A stretch of DNA of 64,000 nt from Gammaproteobacteria bacterium (GTDB taxonomy: Bacteria > Pseudomonadota > Gammaproteobacteria > Pseudomonadales > IMCC2047), in contig JAJFKB010000011.1 of NCBI GenBank assembly GCA_021773395.1, forward strand, positions 310,001-374,000, in the 5' to 3' direction. Positions 37,001 through 47,091 of this stretch are shown here, piece by piece (within the stretch, counting starts at the first letter, position 1; each line of letters opens with the position of its first letter). The position numbers were made by a program, and so were the translations under genes. The notes beneath the pieces were generated by a model that had not been told where the DNA came from, ran no database searches, and saw nothing but the letters and a program-made list of their open reading frames with translations.

Positions 37001-38341
37001 ATGTTGAAAAGGATCATAAGCCACTTTACCTTGACCTCCATCATCTGTTTGGCGGGCAGCTATTCATACGCCGCCAACCTGATGGATATTTTTCATGAAG
37101 CGCAGAAAGAGGATGCTCAACTGCGTTCGGCTCATGCACTGCTGCAGGCAGAACTTGAGGCTGTGCCTCAAAGTCGCGCCCAGCTACTGCCCAATATCAG
37201 TCTCAGCGCCAACACAGCAACCATTGATCGAGAGTTTTCCGGTGGATCAAATAACACAGAAGAGCGTTTCAATTCAAATGGTTACTCCGCACGCCTGAGT
37301 CAACCTCTGTTTCGCGCTGACCGCTGGTACCAGTTACTTTCAGCCAAGGCCAGCAGCAAAAAAGCACTGGCTGACTACCAGCTGGCCGAACAGGATCTTA
37401 TTATACGCGTAGCCGAAGCTTATTTTAATGTGCTACGAGCAGAGGATAATCTCAGCTCCGCAGTAGCCGCTGAGACCGCGTTCAGGCGCCAGTTAGACCA
37501 AACTCAGGAACGCTTTGATGTTGGCTTAATCGCCATCACCGATGTCCATGAGGCCCAGGCCGTGTACGATTTGTCCAGAGTAACCCGCATCACCCAGGAA
37601 GAGGAAAGGGACAACAGCTTTACGGCACTGGAATCCATTACCAACCAAACCTACGGTGCTATTGATCCGCTTGATAAAAGTATGCCGATCACCAACCCAG
37701 AGCCTGTTGCAGCGGCTGAATGGGTCAGTATGTCAATTGAAAATAGCATCGCTCTAGCGGCCAGCAAATACCAGATAGAAGCCGCTAAACAAGAGGTTAA
37801 ACGACAGAAATCAGGGCATTTACCCACTCTGGATGCAGTTGCCAGCTATTCCCATGCCGAAGATGGCGGGATTTCATTTCTCGGTAATGAATCTGATATT
37901 GAAAATTACGCACTGGAACTCAACGTGCCCATTTTCCAGGGCGGCGGAACTCGATCAAAAGTCCGAGAAGCACACCACCGTCTAGTCCAGGCTAAGGAAA
38001 ATTATGAAAGCCAATACCGAAGCGTAAAACAGGATATTCAACGACAGCTGCGAACAACTAATTCCGATGTGTTGCGTGTCGCCGCCAGAAAGCTTGCCCT
38101 CAAATCAAACCAGAGCGCACTGGAAGCAACGGAAGGTGGCTATGATGTGGGTACACGTAATATCGTCGACGTACTGCAGGCCAGAAACAATCTCTTTGAA
38201 TCACAGCGCGACTACTATAACGCCATCTACGACTACATTCTAAATTATCTGATGTTGAAGCGCATCGCCGGAACCATCACCCCCGATGACCTTAATGCAT
38301 TCAATCGATGGCTTCAGGAAGATCACTCAGCAACTCCCTGA
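37001..38341 (+). CDS. tolC: TolC-family outer-membrane channel protein
   Basis: 446 residues from the ATG at 37001, which opens a signal peptide ('MLKRIISHFTLTSIICLAGS', cleavage after 'SYA'). A GTG at 36986 would add five residues before it. The mature part shows the two OEP repeats: 'NLMDIFHEAQKEDAQLRSAH...PNISLSAN...SQPLFRADRW' and 'SIALAASKYQIEAAKQEVKR...LNVPIFQGGGTRSKVREAHH', with long helices that form the periplasmic tunnel. It serves type I secretion and efflux systems. It is divergent from the nudF gene, as tolC is in E. coli. Its last 41 bp overlap waaA tail-to-tail. Confidence 0.92.
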   Translation: MLKRIISHFTLTSIICLAGSYSYAANLMDIFHEAQKEDAQLRSAHALLQAELEAVPQSRAQLLPNISLSANTATIDREFSGGSNNTEERFNSNGYSARLSQPLFRADRWYQLLSAKASSKKALADYQLAEQDLIIRVAEAYFNVLRAEDNLSSAVAAETAFRRQLDQTQERFDVGLIAITDVHEAQAVYDLSRVTRITQEEERDNSFTALESITNQTYGAIDPLDKSMPITNPEPVAAAEWVSMSIENSIALAASKYQIEAAKQEVKRQKSGHLPTLDAVASYSHAEDGGISFLGNESDIENYALELNVPIFQGGGTRSKVREAHHRLVQAKENYESQYRSVKQDIQRQLRTTNSDVLRVAARKLALKSNQSALEATEGGYDVGTRNIVDVLQARNNLFESQRDYYNAIYDYILNYLMLKRIAGTITPDDLNAFNRWLQEDHSATP

Positions 38342-39587
38342 CATGCTCGAGCACTCTCTGTTGTGCTCCGCGATTTTCTGCAACCACCTGCTTAGCGGCG
38401 GCTCCCATTTTCAGCTTTAAGTCAGGATTTTCCAGAATAGGCCGTAACGCGATGCCAAGCAGTTCACCTTGATCAATTTTTTTCATCGCTCCCGCAGCAA
38501 TCAGCAAACGACTGACTTCGGCGAAGTTAAACAGATAGGGGCCGCTCACAACAGGAACTCCAAGGGCCGCCGGCTCTAGAAAGTTATGTCCTCCAGTCTC
38601 CACGAACGTGCCCCCAACAAATGCCACATCCGAAGCAGCATAAAAAAGCAATAGCTCACCCATAGTGTCACACAACATCACCGAATTTTTATCCCCTGGT
38701 GTTTGCGCTTTGCTGCGATACACCAGTGAAATGCCTGCTGCCTCGCAAAGCCGAGCTACCTGATCAAAACGCTCGGGGTGCCGCGGCGCCAGCAAAAGCA
38801 ACAAGTCCGGCCGATATTTCAGCAGCTCCTGGTGCGCAGCCAATACCAGATCATCTTCGCCGTCATGAGTACTGGCAGCCACCCAAACAGGCCGATTTAC
38901 CCCCCAAAGCGCTCTCAGTTTTGCTGCTTGCTCTAACAGGTAATCCGGGATACTGATATCAAATTTTATATTGCCAGTGACCGCAAGTCGCTCTTTGGCA
39001 AAACCCAGCCGCACAAAACGCTCGCCATCTCCTGCTGTTTGCGCCGCAATCAAATCGATTTTTGACAGCATACCCTTTACCAATGAAGGAAACCGGCCAT
39101 AACCACGCGCTGATCTTTCAGACAAACGCGCGTTAACGACAGCAATCGGGATGGATTTTTGATGACAACAATGCAACAGGTTAGGCCAAAGCTCCGTCTC
39201 CATAATCAACACCAGTCTAGGCTCGGTTCGCTTCAGGAACCGATTAACCGCGCCGGGAATATCATAGGGGACATAAACATGAAACACAGTATCGCCGAAC
39301 AACGCCTTGACCCTTTCTGACCCAGTTGGCGTCATGGTGGTGATAACTACGGGAAGTTCCGGAAAATCCCGCTGAATCTCTTTGATCATAGGCGCTGAGG
39401 CTACGGTTTCACCCACAGAGACGGAATGCAGCCACAAGCCAGCGGTTTTGTTTGGTGCTTTGAAAATACCTAAACGCTCTGGCCAGCGCCGCGCATAATC
39501 CGGCGCCTTAACAGCCCGCCAAAGCAAGCGAAGAAAAATAAAAGGTAACAGCACATAATAGAGTACTGAGTAAAAACATCTGTTCAT
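38301..39587 (-). CDS. waaA: 3-deoxy-D-manno-octulosonic acid transferase (Kdo transferase)
   Basis: Adds Kdo to lipid IVA on the inner face of the inner membrane. 428 residues, GT30 family with an N-terminal anchor helix. Seen are '[20 protein letters not shown]', '[20 protein letters not shown]', '[20 protein letters not shown]', '[20 protein letters not shown]' and '[20 protein letters not shown]'. Its ATG overlaps the hldE stop by 4 bp. The 3' end shares 41 bp with the 3' end of the TolC-family gene. Confidence 0.96.
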   Translation of the reverse strand: MNRCFYSVLYYVLLPFIFLRLLWRAVKAPDYARRWPERLGIFKAPNKTAGLWLHSVSVGETVASAPMIKEIQRDFPELPVVITTMTPTGSERVKALFGDTVFHVYVPYDIPGAVNRFLKRTEPRLVLIMETELWPNLLHCCHQKSIPIAVVNARLSERSARGYGRFPSLVKGMLSKIDLIAAQTAGDGERFVRLGFAKERLAVTGNIKFDISIPDYLLEQAAKLRALWGVNRPVWVAASTHDGEDDLVLAAHQELLKYRPDLLLLLAPRHPERFDQVARLCEAAGISLVYRSKAQTPGDKNSVMLCDTMGELLLFYAASDVAFVGGTFVETGGHNFLEPAALGVPVVSGPYLFNFAEVSRLLIAAGAMKKIDQGELLGIALRPILENPDLKLKMGAAAKQVVAENRGAQQRVLEHVRELLSDLPEAID

Positions 39588-41011
39588 GGATGTTTTTTAA
39601 TCTTATCCACAATAGCGGTGGTTGAAAGCTCATCGATGAAACTCAGCACCTGTACCTGCCCACCGGCAGCTTTCACCATGTCAGCGCCGACGATCTCATT
39701 AACCTGATAATCCCCTCCCTTAACCAGAACATCAGGTTTTATCTTGTTCAACAAAGCCTCCGGCGTATCTTCCGAAAACGACACTACCCAGTCAACGGAC
39801 TCCAGACCAGCCAAGACCGCCATGCGGCGCTCCAGTGGATTTATCGGTCGACCTGCGCCTTTCAACCTGGACACTGACGCATCACTGTTAACCGCGACAA
39901 TCAGACGATCACCCAAACTACCCGCTTCCTCGAGGTAACCCACATGTCCTGCATGAATAATGTCAAAACAACCGTTAGTGAAGACAACTTTTTCGCCATG
40001 AGCCCTGGCATCTTCAATCACCATAAGTAACTGATCTTCGCTGACCACTCCCCGCTCAGAGCCTTGATCTCGCTGTACTGCCCGACGCAATTCCGGAACA
40101 CTCACTGTGGCCGTACCTAATTTACCTACCACCAGGCCTGCCGCAATATTGGCTAAAGCGACAGCTTCCGGCAAACTACTTCCACCTGCCAGGCTGGCGG
40201 CAATTACCGAAATCACCGTATCTCCAGCACCGGTCACATCGTAGACCTCTCGCGCTCTTGCAGGCAAATGCAATTCTGGCTCCCCATCGCGCAACAGCGT
40301 CATACCCAGCTCACTACGAGTAATCAGCAACGCATCAATCTTAAGCTCCCTTAGCAAAGCGATTCCCCGGCTAACCAGGATCTGTTCGTTTTCGCAATGT
40401 CCAACTACCGCCTCAAACTCCTTCAGATTAGGTGTAACCAGAGTCGCGCCTCGATACTTTAAAAAATCCACACCTTTCGGGTCGACCAGCACAGGAACCC
40501 CTGCTGCTCGTGCCAGGGAAATAAGCTTTTGTGGTTCTTGCAACGCTCCCTTGCCGTAATCCGATAAAACCAAAGCACCAGAATCAGCAATATGAGTCTT
40601 TAATTTTGCTGGAAACTGATCTACATCGGCGATACCAAAAGTTTCCTCAAAATCGAGCCTCAGAAGCTGTTGGTTTTGGCTGATTACCCTAAGTTTCGAG
40701 ATAGTTGGATGAGTCTTTGAGCGTTGAAAGTCGCAGTTTACTGCAACGGCGGACAAGGCCGTTTGCAAGGTTTGCGCCGCCTCATCTTCACCCACAACAC
40801 CCACCAACCTTGCGGTTGCTCCCAGCGCCGCAATATTTAACGATACGTTTGCCGCTCCACCCGGTCTTTCATCCCGTTGCGTCACCCCAACCACAGGAAC
40901 CGGGGCTTCGGGGGAAATGCGTGACGTCCGCCCATACCAATAGCTATCAAGCATCACATCACCCACGACTGTAACACGAGCTTGATTAAAACAAGGTAAT
41001 TCTAACTTCAT
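39584..41011 (-). CDS. hldE: Bifunctional heptose-7-phosphate kinase / heptose-1-phosphate adenylyltransferase HldE
   Basis: Two steps of ADP-heptose synthesis for the LPS core. 475 residues. The PfkB-type kinase domain (about 1-315) shows '[20 protein letters not shown]', '[15 protein letters not shown]' and '[20 protein letters not shown]' with the catalytic Asp. The nucleotidyltransferase domain (about 340-475) has '[20 protein letters not shown]' with the HxGH motif, and '[20 protein letters not shown]'. The full two-domain form is intact. It is translationally coupled to waaA, so core-LPS sugars and Kdo transfer are made together. A possible -10 (TATACT, minus strand) lies at 41047-41052. 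Confidence 0.97.
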   Translation of the reverse strand: MKLELPCFNQARVTVVGDVMLDSYWYGRTSRISPEAPVPVVGVTQRDERPGGAANVSLNIAALGATARLVGVVGEDEAAQTLQTALSAVAVNCDFQRSKTHPTISKLRVISQNQQLLRLDFEETFGIADVDQFPAKLKTHIADSGALVLSDYGKGALQEPQKLISLARAAGVPVLVDPKGVDFLKYRGATLVTPNLKEFEAVVGHCENEQILVSRGIALLRELKIDALLITRSELGMTLLRDGEPELHLPARAREVYDVTGAGDTVISVIAASLAGGSSLPEAVALANIAAGLVVGKLGTATVSVPELRRAVQRDQGSERGVVSEDQLLMVIEDARAHGEKVVFTNGCFDIIHAGHVGYLEEAGSLGDRLIVAVNSDASVSRLKGAGRPINPLERRMAVLAGLESVDWVVSFSEDTPEALLNKIKPDVLVKGGDYQVNEIVGADMVKAAGGQVQVLSFIDELSTTAIVDKIKKHP

Positions 41012-41156
41012 AAATTGGTATCCGGAACAGGGTTAGTTTTACGGGGAGTATAACAAAAGCCGCGGCAGGCAAAAACCTGTGTAGAAGCGCCTCTTCTACT
41101 CCTTAGACAGACTATGGGCCAAACGCCACCAGTTATCATTCTGGCAACGGATATTT

Positions 41157-43004
41157 TTAGCGCTCAGCTTCAGTCATCGACCCATTAGCATCAGCAAACT
41201 GCATGCGATGCAGCTGAGCGTAAGCTCCCTGCCGCGCCAACAACTCATCATGCGTGCCTACCTCGACAATCTGCCCTTTCTCCATCACTACGATTCTATC
41301 GGCATTTTCTATGGTTGATAATCGGTGAGCGATTACCAGGGTGGTTCGCCCCTTCACCAGGGTATTGAGCGCCTCCTGAATAAAGCGTTCGGACTCAGAA
41401 TCCAAAGCCGATGTCGCCTCGTCAAGTATCAGGATGGGCGCATCCTTAAGTATTGCTCTGGCAAGCGCCAGACGCTGTCGTTGTCCTCCGGACAGAATTA
41501 CACCGTCCTCACCTATTTGGGTTTTCATACCCTCCGGCAGCTCTTCTATAAATTCCATGGCATGCGCTGCCTTCGCTGCGTCGATAATTTCCTGCTCACT
41601 TCTTCCAGCCAGGTCACCATAGGCGATATTGCTGGCTACTGTATCCTGAAACAACACAATATGCTGATTGACCAGCGCGATATGCTTGCGCAGATCCGAG
41701 AGGCGGTAGTCGGCTATCGGGTGACCATCCAGCAAAATTTGACCGTGTTCTGGTTCGTTAAATCGCGGCAGTAGATTTACCAGCGTTGATTTCCCGCTTC
41801 CAGAGCGTCCAACAAACGCAACAGTTTGACCCGGCTCGATGGTCAGACTAATATTCTGTAATACCGGTTCCTGATCCGCTAGATAAGAGAAATTCAAGTC
41901 ACGGAATTCGATCCGCCCATGCACTTTATCCAGCGCTATATTGCCCTCATCCAACTCCTGATCTTGATCCATTATCGAAAAAATACTCTGCGAAGCCGCG
42001 ATCCCTCTTTGTATTTTTTCATTGACCGATGTAAGTTGGCGCAGTGGTTTTGCAACCAGACTGGCGGCTGTTATATAGGCAAGAAATTCTCCTAAATCCA
42101 TTTCACCTTTGAACTCAGGGCTAAGTCCGAACCAGAATAATAGTGCAATTGCCGAAAACATTAGCATTTGAATTACTGGCGTACTGATTTCATTCACCTT
42201 GGATAATTTCAGGCTTTGCTTAAGGTTGTTTTCGCTGGCGCCCTTGAAACGCCCCTTTTCATAATTTAACCCACCAAAGGCCCGGACCACCTGAAATCCC
42301 TTAATCGCTTCCGATGCAACATGCGTCACCCCGCCCATCGAGTCCTGTATGCGGCGACTGTATTTGCGAAACAGCTTTGATGCAAAACCAACTACTAAGC
42401 CAATCAAGGGGCCGAGCAATAGAAAAATGAGGGATAATTTCCAGTTTAACCAAAATATATAGGCTAGCAGTCCGATTACTGTTAAACCTTCACGCACAAT
42501 CACTTTCAAAGCGCCGGTGGCCGCACCGGACACCTGCTCTACATTAAAGGTCAACGTCGAAATAAGATGTCCGGATGCATTATTATTAAAAAATGCGCCA
42601 GGCAATGTGAGCAGATGATTAAATAGATCCAAACGCAGGCGATTTACGACATTACGCGCCACCATAACCAGGTAGTATCCGCCAAGGTAAGAGCCAACCC
42701 CTCTAACCAGCGTAATACACATCACGATTGCGGGGAGCAGGTAGCGTGCGTCCTCGGGACCCTTCATGCCCTCTAGCAAACGATCCGGTAAAAACCAGAT
42801 ATTCGGGACTTTATTGATATTCGGTTCAAGAGCAAAGGGGACAAACTCCATCAGCCCTGCATAGGCTGCCTGCGTCGCAGCAAAAATACCAAAACCGATG
42901 ATACTGATAAGAAATGCCAGCCAATAATGCCCTACATACCGGATCAGCCTTTTATAGGCCTTCCATCCAGACAGCTCGTTTGTATGCGTAGCCGGGTCAT
43001 TCAT
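41157..43004 (-). CDS. msbA: Lipid A flippase MsbA (ABC transporter)
   Basis: A 615-residue half-transporter that flips lipid A-core across the inner membrane as a homodimer. The N-terminal part (to about 340) has six membrane segments; the nucleotide domain has Walker A 'VAFVGRSGSGKSTLVNLLPR', the signature 'LSGGQRQRLALARAILKDAP' and Walker B 'ILILDEATSALDSESERFIQ', then the H-loop 'LVIAHRLSTIE'. MsbA-like features include 'GAFFNNNASGHLISTLTFNV' and 'VASEAIKGFQVVRAFGG'. Placed before the hldE-waaA pair as in Pseudomonas. Confidence 0.95.
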   Translation of the reverse strand: MNDPATHTNELSGWKAYKRLIRYVGHYWLAFLISIIGFGIFAATQAAYAGLMEFVPFALEPNINKVPNIWFLPDRLLEGMKGPEDARYLLPAIVMCITLVRGVGSYLGGYYLVMVARNVVNRLRLDLFNHLLTLPGAFFNNNASGHLISTLTFNVEQVSGAATGALKVIVREGLTVIGLLAYIFWLNWKLSLIFLLLGPLIGLVVGFASKLFRKYSRRIQDSMGGVTHVASEAIKGFQVVRAFGGLNYEKGRFKGASENNLKQSLKLSKVNEISTPVIQMLMFSAIALLFWFGLSPEFKGEMDLGEFLAYITAASLVAKPLRQLTSVNEKIQRGIAASQSIFSIMDQDQELDEGNIALDKVHGRIEFRDLNFSYLADQEPVLQNISLTIEPGQTVAFVGRSGSGKSTLVNLLPRFNEPEHGQILLDGHPIADYRLSDLRKHIALVNQHIVLFQDTVASNIAYGDLAGRSEQEIIDAAKAAHAMEFIEELPEGMKTQIGEDGVILSGGQRQRLALARAILKDAPILILDEATSALDSESERFIQEALNTLVKGRTTLVIAHRLSTIENADRIVVMEKGQIVEVGTHDELLARQGAYAQLHRMQFADANGSMTEAER

Positions 43005-43182
43005 AAGAAAAATACTATTTTAGAGGATCGTTTATAGTGCGAGGCGAGCTCCCCACAAGCTATCCTAACGGTATTTTGATGTGCGGATAATAGAGATTGG
43101 GTTGACGCTTTGCAAGAGTAAGCGATTTTTAACTCAGCAGTTTCTAGCTCTACAGGTGGCCCATTTTTTAGCAGATTATCAT

Positions 43183-43749
43183 TCACTCTTCCTTTCGAGC
43201 ACTACCCAGCTGACTCGACTGCCGACGTACAATATGTTGAATCAACTGTTCCTGTACACTGGCATCAACGGAGTCAAAGTCCACTCTTAATAAAAAATGG
43301 CCATTTTCGGTCTGATCACAACCCAAAACGTTACCCATCATCTGTATATGCGTATTCGCCGGTTTCAATAAAATATCAAGTTTGAGTGACTGCCCCACAT
43401 GAAAACTGTCCCTGCATTCAAAGGCAATTCCACAGGCACTGATGCTGACCTGCTTCGTCTGCATTTCCAATCCTTTGATCTGCGCATAATCGAGATCCAT
43501 CTCCGCAGCCAATACGTCCATTTTTTTGTTGAGCAGGCCTATCGCATTGGCTGCTGTCGGATTGGATTGCCACATTGCATTGAGCGCATTAGTTAATTCC
43601 CGGTCAATGGAACGCAACACCTCTGCCGCCGCTATTTGAACATTTTCAGCTTGCTTTTGTGCCTCTACTTCACCCCGCTCAATCAGTCTATAGCTCAGCC
43701 CAACAATATCATTTATACGAAAATAACGCCTTCTGTCCGATCTATCCAT
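43183..43749 (-). CDS. PilZ-domain protein with a long helical insert, downstream of the stator genes
   Basis: 188 residues. The N-terminal 'DRRRYFRINDIVGLSYR' carries the RxxxR c-di-GMP motif (Arg7/Arg11). The second PilZ motif comes only at 102-107, 'SISACG' in 'KQVSISACGIAFECRD', with Ser for the first Asp/Asn. About 70 mainly helical residues (22-90, 'AENVQIAAAEVLRSIDRELT' and onward) lie between, where ordinary PilZ domains have about 20. Inserted helices of this kind mediate tetramers in the Xanthomonas PilZ protein XC6012. It is 30 bp after pomB, suggesting a link to the flagellar motor, which is inference. Confidence 0.8.
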   Translation of the reverse strand: MDRSDRRRYFRINDIVGLSYRLIERGEVEAQKQAENVQIAAAEVLRSIDRELTNALNAMWQSNPTAANAIGLLNKKMDVLAAEMDLDYAQIKGLEMQTKQVSISACGIAFECRDSFHVGQSLKLDILLKPANTHIQMMGNVLGCDQTENGHFLLRVDFDSVDASVQEQLIQHIVRRQSSQLGSARKEE

Positions 43750-43779
43750 TTGTCGTATGCCTCAATGCTTTAGCGTTGT

Positions 43780-44784
43780 TTAAAAGACCTCATCCGGTGT
43801 CAGTGTAAAGGGCGTATCCAAGTTTAATTCCCTTACTAACCCAGGATCAATCTGCTGCATTTTCTTCAGTTCTTCACTGGTTTCATTATCCAACCCCTGA
43901 TGAATGACGATCTCCACACGCCGATTGCGCGCCCGATTTTCATCCGTATCATTGGCAACGATCGGCTTGGTATAGGCGAACCCGGTCACCATAAACCGGT
44001 TGTTATCTAACGTATTACCACGCAATAATTCATGAGCGACAGATAACGCCCGGGCCGAAGATAGATCCCAGTTGGATCTGAATGCTGAAGTCGTAATAGG
44101 TACACTATCGGTGTGCCCTTCTACCGAAATTTTTCCGGGCACGCCTTTTAACACCTCCCGAACCGAAGCCATAACGGGAATAAAACGCCGCTTTAACTTA
44201 GCCGAACCGGAAGGAAAGGATCCCTGCTCTCGAACGCGAATAATAATACGCCTACCCCGCGTTTCCACATCTACCTTCCCTGTACTTATCTCCTTTTTCA
44301 GCGAAAACGCCAGCGCCTTGGCATCCTCTTGAGTTGCCTTGATCAGCTGCTGCAGCTTCTCCAAAAGAATCTGTTTTATCAACGCTTTATCGACTGTGGC
44401 CGCAGCCGGCTGCTCACCACTTTCCCCCTCTCCTTCCTTCTGGGTTCCCGTATCATCAATATTGATATCGAGTGTATTTTTTGAAATATCCGTTGTCGAC
44501 TGGCGAACTTCATTGATAGGCGTCGGCTCTGGTCGACCCGGGCTAAACTCCTGAGCAATAACGCTGGTACCCTTTGGAATGTCCTTGACGTTGATCTGAT
44601 TCTGCACACCGAATGCGTCACGCATAGAGCCCGCCAGTTGTTTGTATTTCAGTACATCCATTTCCGAAAATGAGAGCAGCAACACAAAAAAGCACATCAA
44701 CAGCGACATCAGATCTGCAAATGTCGCCATCCAGGCGGGAATTCCCACAGGACAGTCAGGGCATTCTTCTACTACTTCAGACAT
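43780..44784 (-). CDS. pomB: Sodium-type flagellar stator protein PomB (MotB family)
   Basis: 334 residues. One N-terminal membrane helix 'WMATFADLMSLLMCFFVLLL' carries the ion-binding Asp24, the same position as in Vibrio PomB, and 'DVLKYKQLAGSMRDAFGVQN' plus 'VKDIPKGTSVIAQEF' continue the match. The C-terminal OmpA-type domain (about 190-300, 'ISVEGHTDSVPI' and 'NRARNRRVEIVIHQG') anchors to peptidoglycan. Sodium use is predicted from close likeness to PomB rather than MotB. It starts 23 bp after pomA. Confidence 0.93.
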   Translation of the reverse strand: MSEVVEECPDCPVGIPAWMATFADLMSLLMCFFVLLLSFSEMDVLKYKQLAGSMRDAFGVQNQINVKDIPKGTSVIAQEFSPGRPEPTPINEVRQSTTDISKNTLDINIDDTGTQKEGEGESGEQPAAATVDKALIKQILLEKLQQLIKATQEDAKALAFSLKKEISTGKVDVETRGRRIIIRVREQGSFPSGSAKLKRRFIPVMASVREVLKGVPGKISVEGHTDSVPITTSAFRSNWDLSSARALSVAHELLRGNTLDNNRFMVTGFAYTKPIVANDTDENRARNRRVEIVIHQGLDNETSEELKKMQQIDPGLVRELNLDTPFTLTPDEVF

Positions 44785-44807
44785 AAGTCACCTAAGCCCA
44801 TTACGCC

Positions 44808-45563
44808 CTATTTTTTTGTAGCGCGCTGTGCTGGCGCCAGATAAGTTTTCAGCATGGACTCAATCACGCGCGGATTTTGACCGGCCTGAATCCCCATTAA
44901 CGCGTCAATGCACATAGACTTGAGTCGCCCCTCCTCGGTTTTTCTCAAATCAAGCTTATCTGCAATCGGAATGGCAACCATATTAGCCAGCATAGCGCCA
45001 TACAGTGTAGTCAGTAGCGCAACCGCCATCGCCGGACCAATTGCTTTGGGATCATCCATGGCGGACAACATCGCCACCAGACCGATCAAGGTTCCGATCA
45101 TCCCCATCGCCGGCGCAACATCTCCTATCGCCGTAAATACCTTGGCTCCCCAACCATGGCGCTGCTCAGTTTGCCTCATCTCTTTGGTTAGGACATCCTT
45201 CACAACATCGCCATCATGTCCGTCTACCAGCATTTTCACTCCCTCCTGTAAAAATTCATTGCTGATTTCCTGACCTTCTAGCGCTAGCAAGCCGCCTTTA
45301 CGCGCAACATCCGCCATTTCTACAACTTTAGGAATCAATTCATCGATTTTATCCAGTTTATAGGCAAACGCTTTGGCAGCGACTTTTACTGCACCGAGGA
45401 ATTGACCCATGCTAAATTTCATCAAAACGACCATTAACGTTCCGACAATAACAATCAGCAACGAGGGGACATTGACAAAAACAATTATGGAGCCACCCAG
45501 CACCATCGCCATGATAACGATGCCAAAAGCCCCCAGTAGCCCTATTAAGGTTGCTAAATCCAC
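44808..45563 (-). CDS. pomA: Sodium-type flagellar stator protein PomA (MotA family)
   Basis: 251 residues with four membrane helices. The start 'MDLATLIGLLGAFGIVIMAM' and 'VLGGSIIVFVNVPSLLIVIV' are PomA-like. TM3-TM4 'AMGMIGTLIGLVAMLSAMDD' then 'PKAIGPAMAVALLTTLYGAMLANM' line the ion path with PomB Asp24, and the cytoplasmic loop carries charged residues for torque. The pair pomA-pomB lies divergent from xseB-ispA-dxs, the arrangement known in Vibrio. No sigma-28 box of good quality was found in the 262-bp gap up to 45825. Confidence 0.94.
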   Translation of the reverse strand: MDLATLIGLLGAFGIVIMAMVLGGSIIVFVNVPSLLIVIVGTLMVVLMKFSMGQFLGAVKVAAKAFAYKLDKIDELIPKVVEMADVARKGGLLALEGQEISNEFLQEGVKMLVDGHDGDVVKDVLTKEMRQTEQRHGWGAKVFTAIGDVAPAMGMIGTLIGLVAMLSAMDDPKAIGPAMAVALLTTLYGAMLANMVAIPIADKLDLRKTEEGRLKSMCIDALMGIQAGQNPRVIESMLKTYLAPAQRATKK

Positions 45564-45825
45564 ACTTTACTCCCACTAATGTTTGGTTCACTGCAGTCTG
45601 TCACAGCGACACTATCTTCAGGTGTTTTTCTTTATATCGGTCAAAATCGATTGATCTGAAGTAACTCGAGGCATGTTAATAGAGCTTATCTAGTGATTTC
45701 AACCGAAATCAACCTTCTCTTTTACTTGAAACAGGACTTAGATCATTCCGGCCCATTGATTCTTAGATGCAAGTTGGTTAACAATGCGGTTTATTCTAGT
45801 GTCTTTGGTTTATGGAAGTTTGCTT

Positions 45826-46065
45826 ATGCCAAAAAAAAAGCAGGGTTATGATTTTGAAAAATCAATCAATGATCTGGAACAACTGGTCGAGCGCATGGAA
45901 AGCGGGAAACTTTCATTGGAGGAATCATTGACCGCTTTCGAACAAGGGATAAAACTCACCCGGGAATGCCAGGCAATGCTAACTCAGGCTGAGCACAAAG
46001 TTCAGACGCTGATACAAAAAAACGACACTTGCTGTCTGGAACCCCTGGAAGAAAAGGAACCATAG
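45826..46065 (+). CDS. xseB: Exodeoxyribonuclease VII small subunit
   Basis: 79 residues from the ATG at 45826, preceded by GGAAG at good spacing. An ATG at 45784 would add 14 hydrophobic residues with no family match. The core 'YDFEKSINDLEQLVERMESG' and 'LSLEESLTAFEQGIKLTREC' is the XseB helical hairpin. It binds XseA to form the single-strand exonuclease VII; xseA is not in the window. The xseB-ispA-dxs order is common in gammaproteobacteria. Confidence 0.95.
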   Translation: MPKKKQGYDFEKSINDLEQLVERMESGKLSLEESLTAFEQGIKLTRECQAMLTQAEHKVQTLIQKNDTCCLEPLEEKEP

Positions 46066-46167
46066 CCAATTTCAATAAATAATCAGGGTAGCGTGATTCA
46101 ATACCACATCGCCCCATCGAAGATAAATTGACGCTGTCAACATAACACTCAAGAGCTGCCAAACCCC

Positions 46168-47058
46168 ATGTCGGTCAAACCTTTTATACAATCTTGCCAG
46201 GAGCGGGTAAATCTGGCGTTACAACAAAGACTACCGAGACCTGAAGGTGTCGCCAAACGATTATACGATGCCATGCATTATGGCGTGCTAAATGGGGGCA
46301 AGAGACTGCGCCCTGCGCTGGTGTACGCAACGGTCAAGGCCCTTGACTGCCCATTAGCGGTGGGCGACGATGCTGCCTGTGCCGTTGAAATGACCCATTG
46401 TTATTCTCTTATTCATGATGACCTACCGGCAATGGATGATGATGACCTGCGTCGTGGCAAACCTACTTGCCATATTGCATTTGATGAAGCGACCGCCATT
46501 CTTGCCGGCGATGCACTTCAGGCCCAGGCATTTGAAGTCATCACAAACAGCCAGAACAGTGCTACCAACAGCGACAACAAGCTGAGAATGATCGCTTTTC
46601 TAAGTAAATGCAGTGGCAGCCTGGGCATGATTGGTGGACAAGCCATCGACCTGGCGAGTGTAGGCCAGGCACTAAGCCTGTCCGAGCTCAAGCAAATGCA
46701 TACCTGCAAAACCGGCGCTCTTATTAATGCCTGCGTTACTCTCGGCGCACTGGCAACCAATCGCGCTAGCCAGGCTGAGCTGGCTGCGTTATCCACCTTT
46801 GCAATTAGCATTGGCTTAGCATTCCAAATTAAAGACGACATCCTCGATGTTGAAGGCGACACCCAGACACTCGGCAAACAGCAGGGTGCCGATCTTGACT
46901 TAAACAAACCCACTTACACATCCCTGCTGGGACTTGAAAAGGCAAAAGAGGAAGCCCACAGGCAGCATCAAAAAGCCATAGCTGCCCTGGATCTGTTTGA
47001 TGATAAGGCTGATACGCTGAGAGAGCTTGCCACCTATATTATCGAAAGAAACCACTAG
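46168..47058 (+). CDS. ispA: Farnesyl diphosphate synthase (geranyl-transferase)
   Basis: Condenses isopentenyl diphosphate with DMAPP and then GPP to make farnesyl diphosphate. 296 residues. The first Asp-rich motif is in 'HDDLPAMDDDDLRRGKPTCH' (Asp84, 85, 90), the second in 'AFQIKDDILDVEGD', and 'GGKRLRPALVYA' binds the diphosphate. The length and the short spacing in the first motif fit the eubacterial IspA type. It feeds on the dxs pathway encoded next to it. Confidence 0.96.
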   Translation: MSVKPFIQSCQERVNLALQQRLPRPEGVAKRLYDAMHYGVLNGGKRLRPALVYATVKALDCPLAVGDDAACAVEMTHCYSLIHDDLPAMDDDDLRRGKPTCHIAFDEATAILAGDALQAQAFEVITNSQNSATNSDNKLRMIAFLSKCSGSLGMIGGQAIDLASVGQALSLSELKQMHTCKTGALINACVTLGALATNRASQAELAALSTFAISIGLAFQIKDDILDVEGDTQTLGKQQGADLDLNKPTYTSLLGLEKAKEEAHRQHQKAIAALDLFDDKADTLRELATYIIERNH

Positions 47059-47091
47059 CTCTGACTCATCTGCTACGAATTCAATAACCCT

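Noticed and set aside
43001-43186. 61-codon minus-strand ORF between the PilZ gene and msbA
   Set aside because: No good ribosome site, no domain or signal, and an unlikely composition. The stretch reads as ordinary spacer with the msbA promoter.
45564-45825. A sigma-28 flagellar promoter for pomA (a GACCGATA-like -10 appears on the minus strand)
   Set aside because: No TAAA box at the required distance upstream, so the match is half a promoter only.
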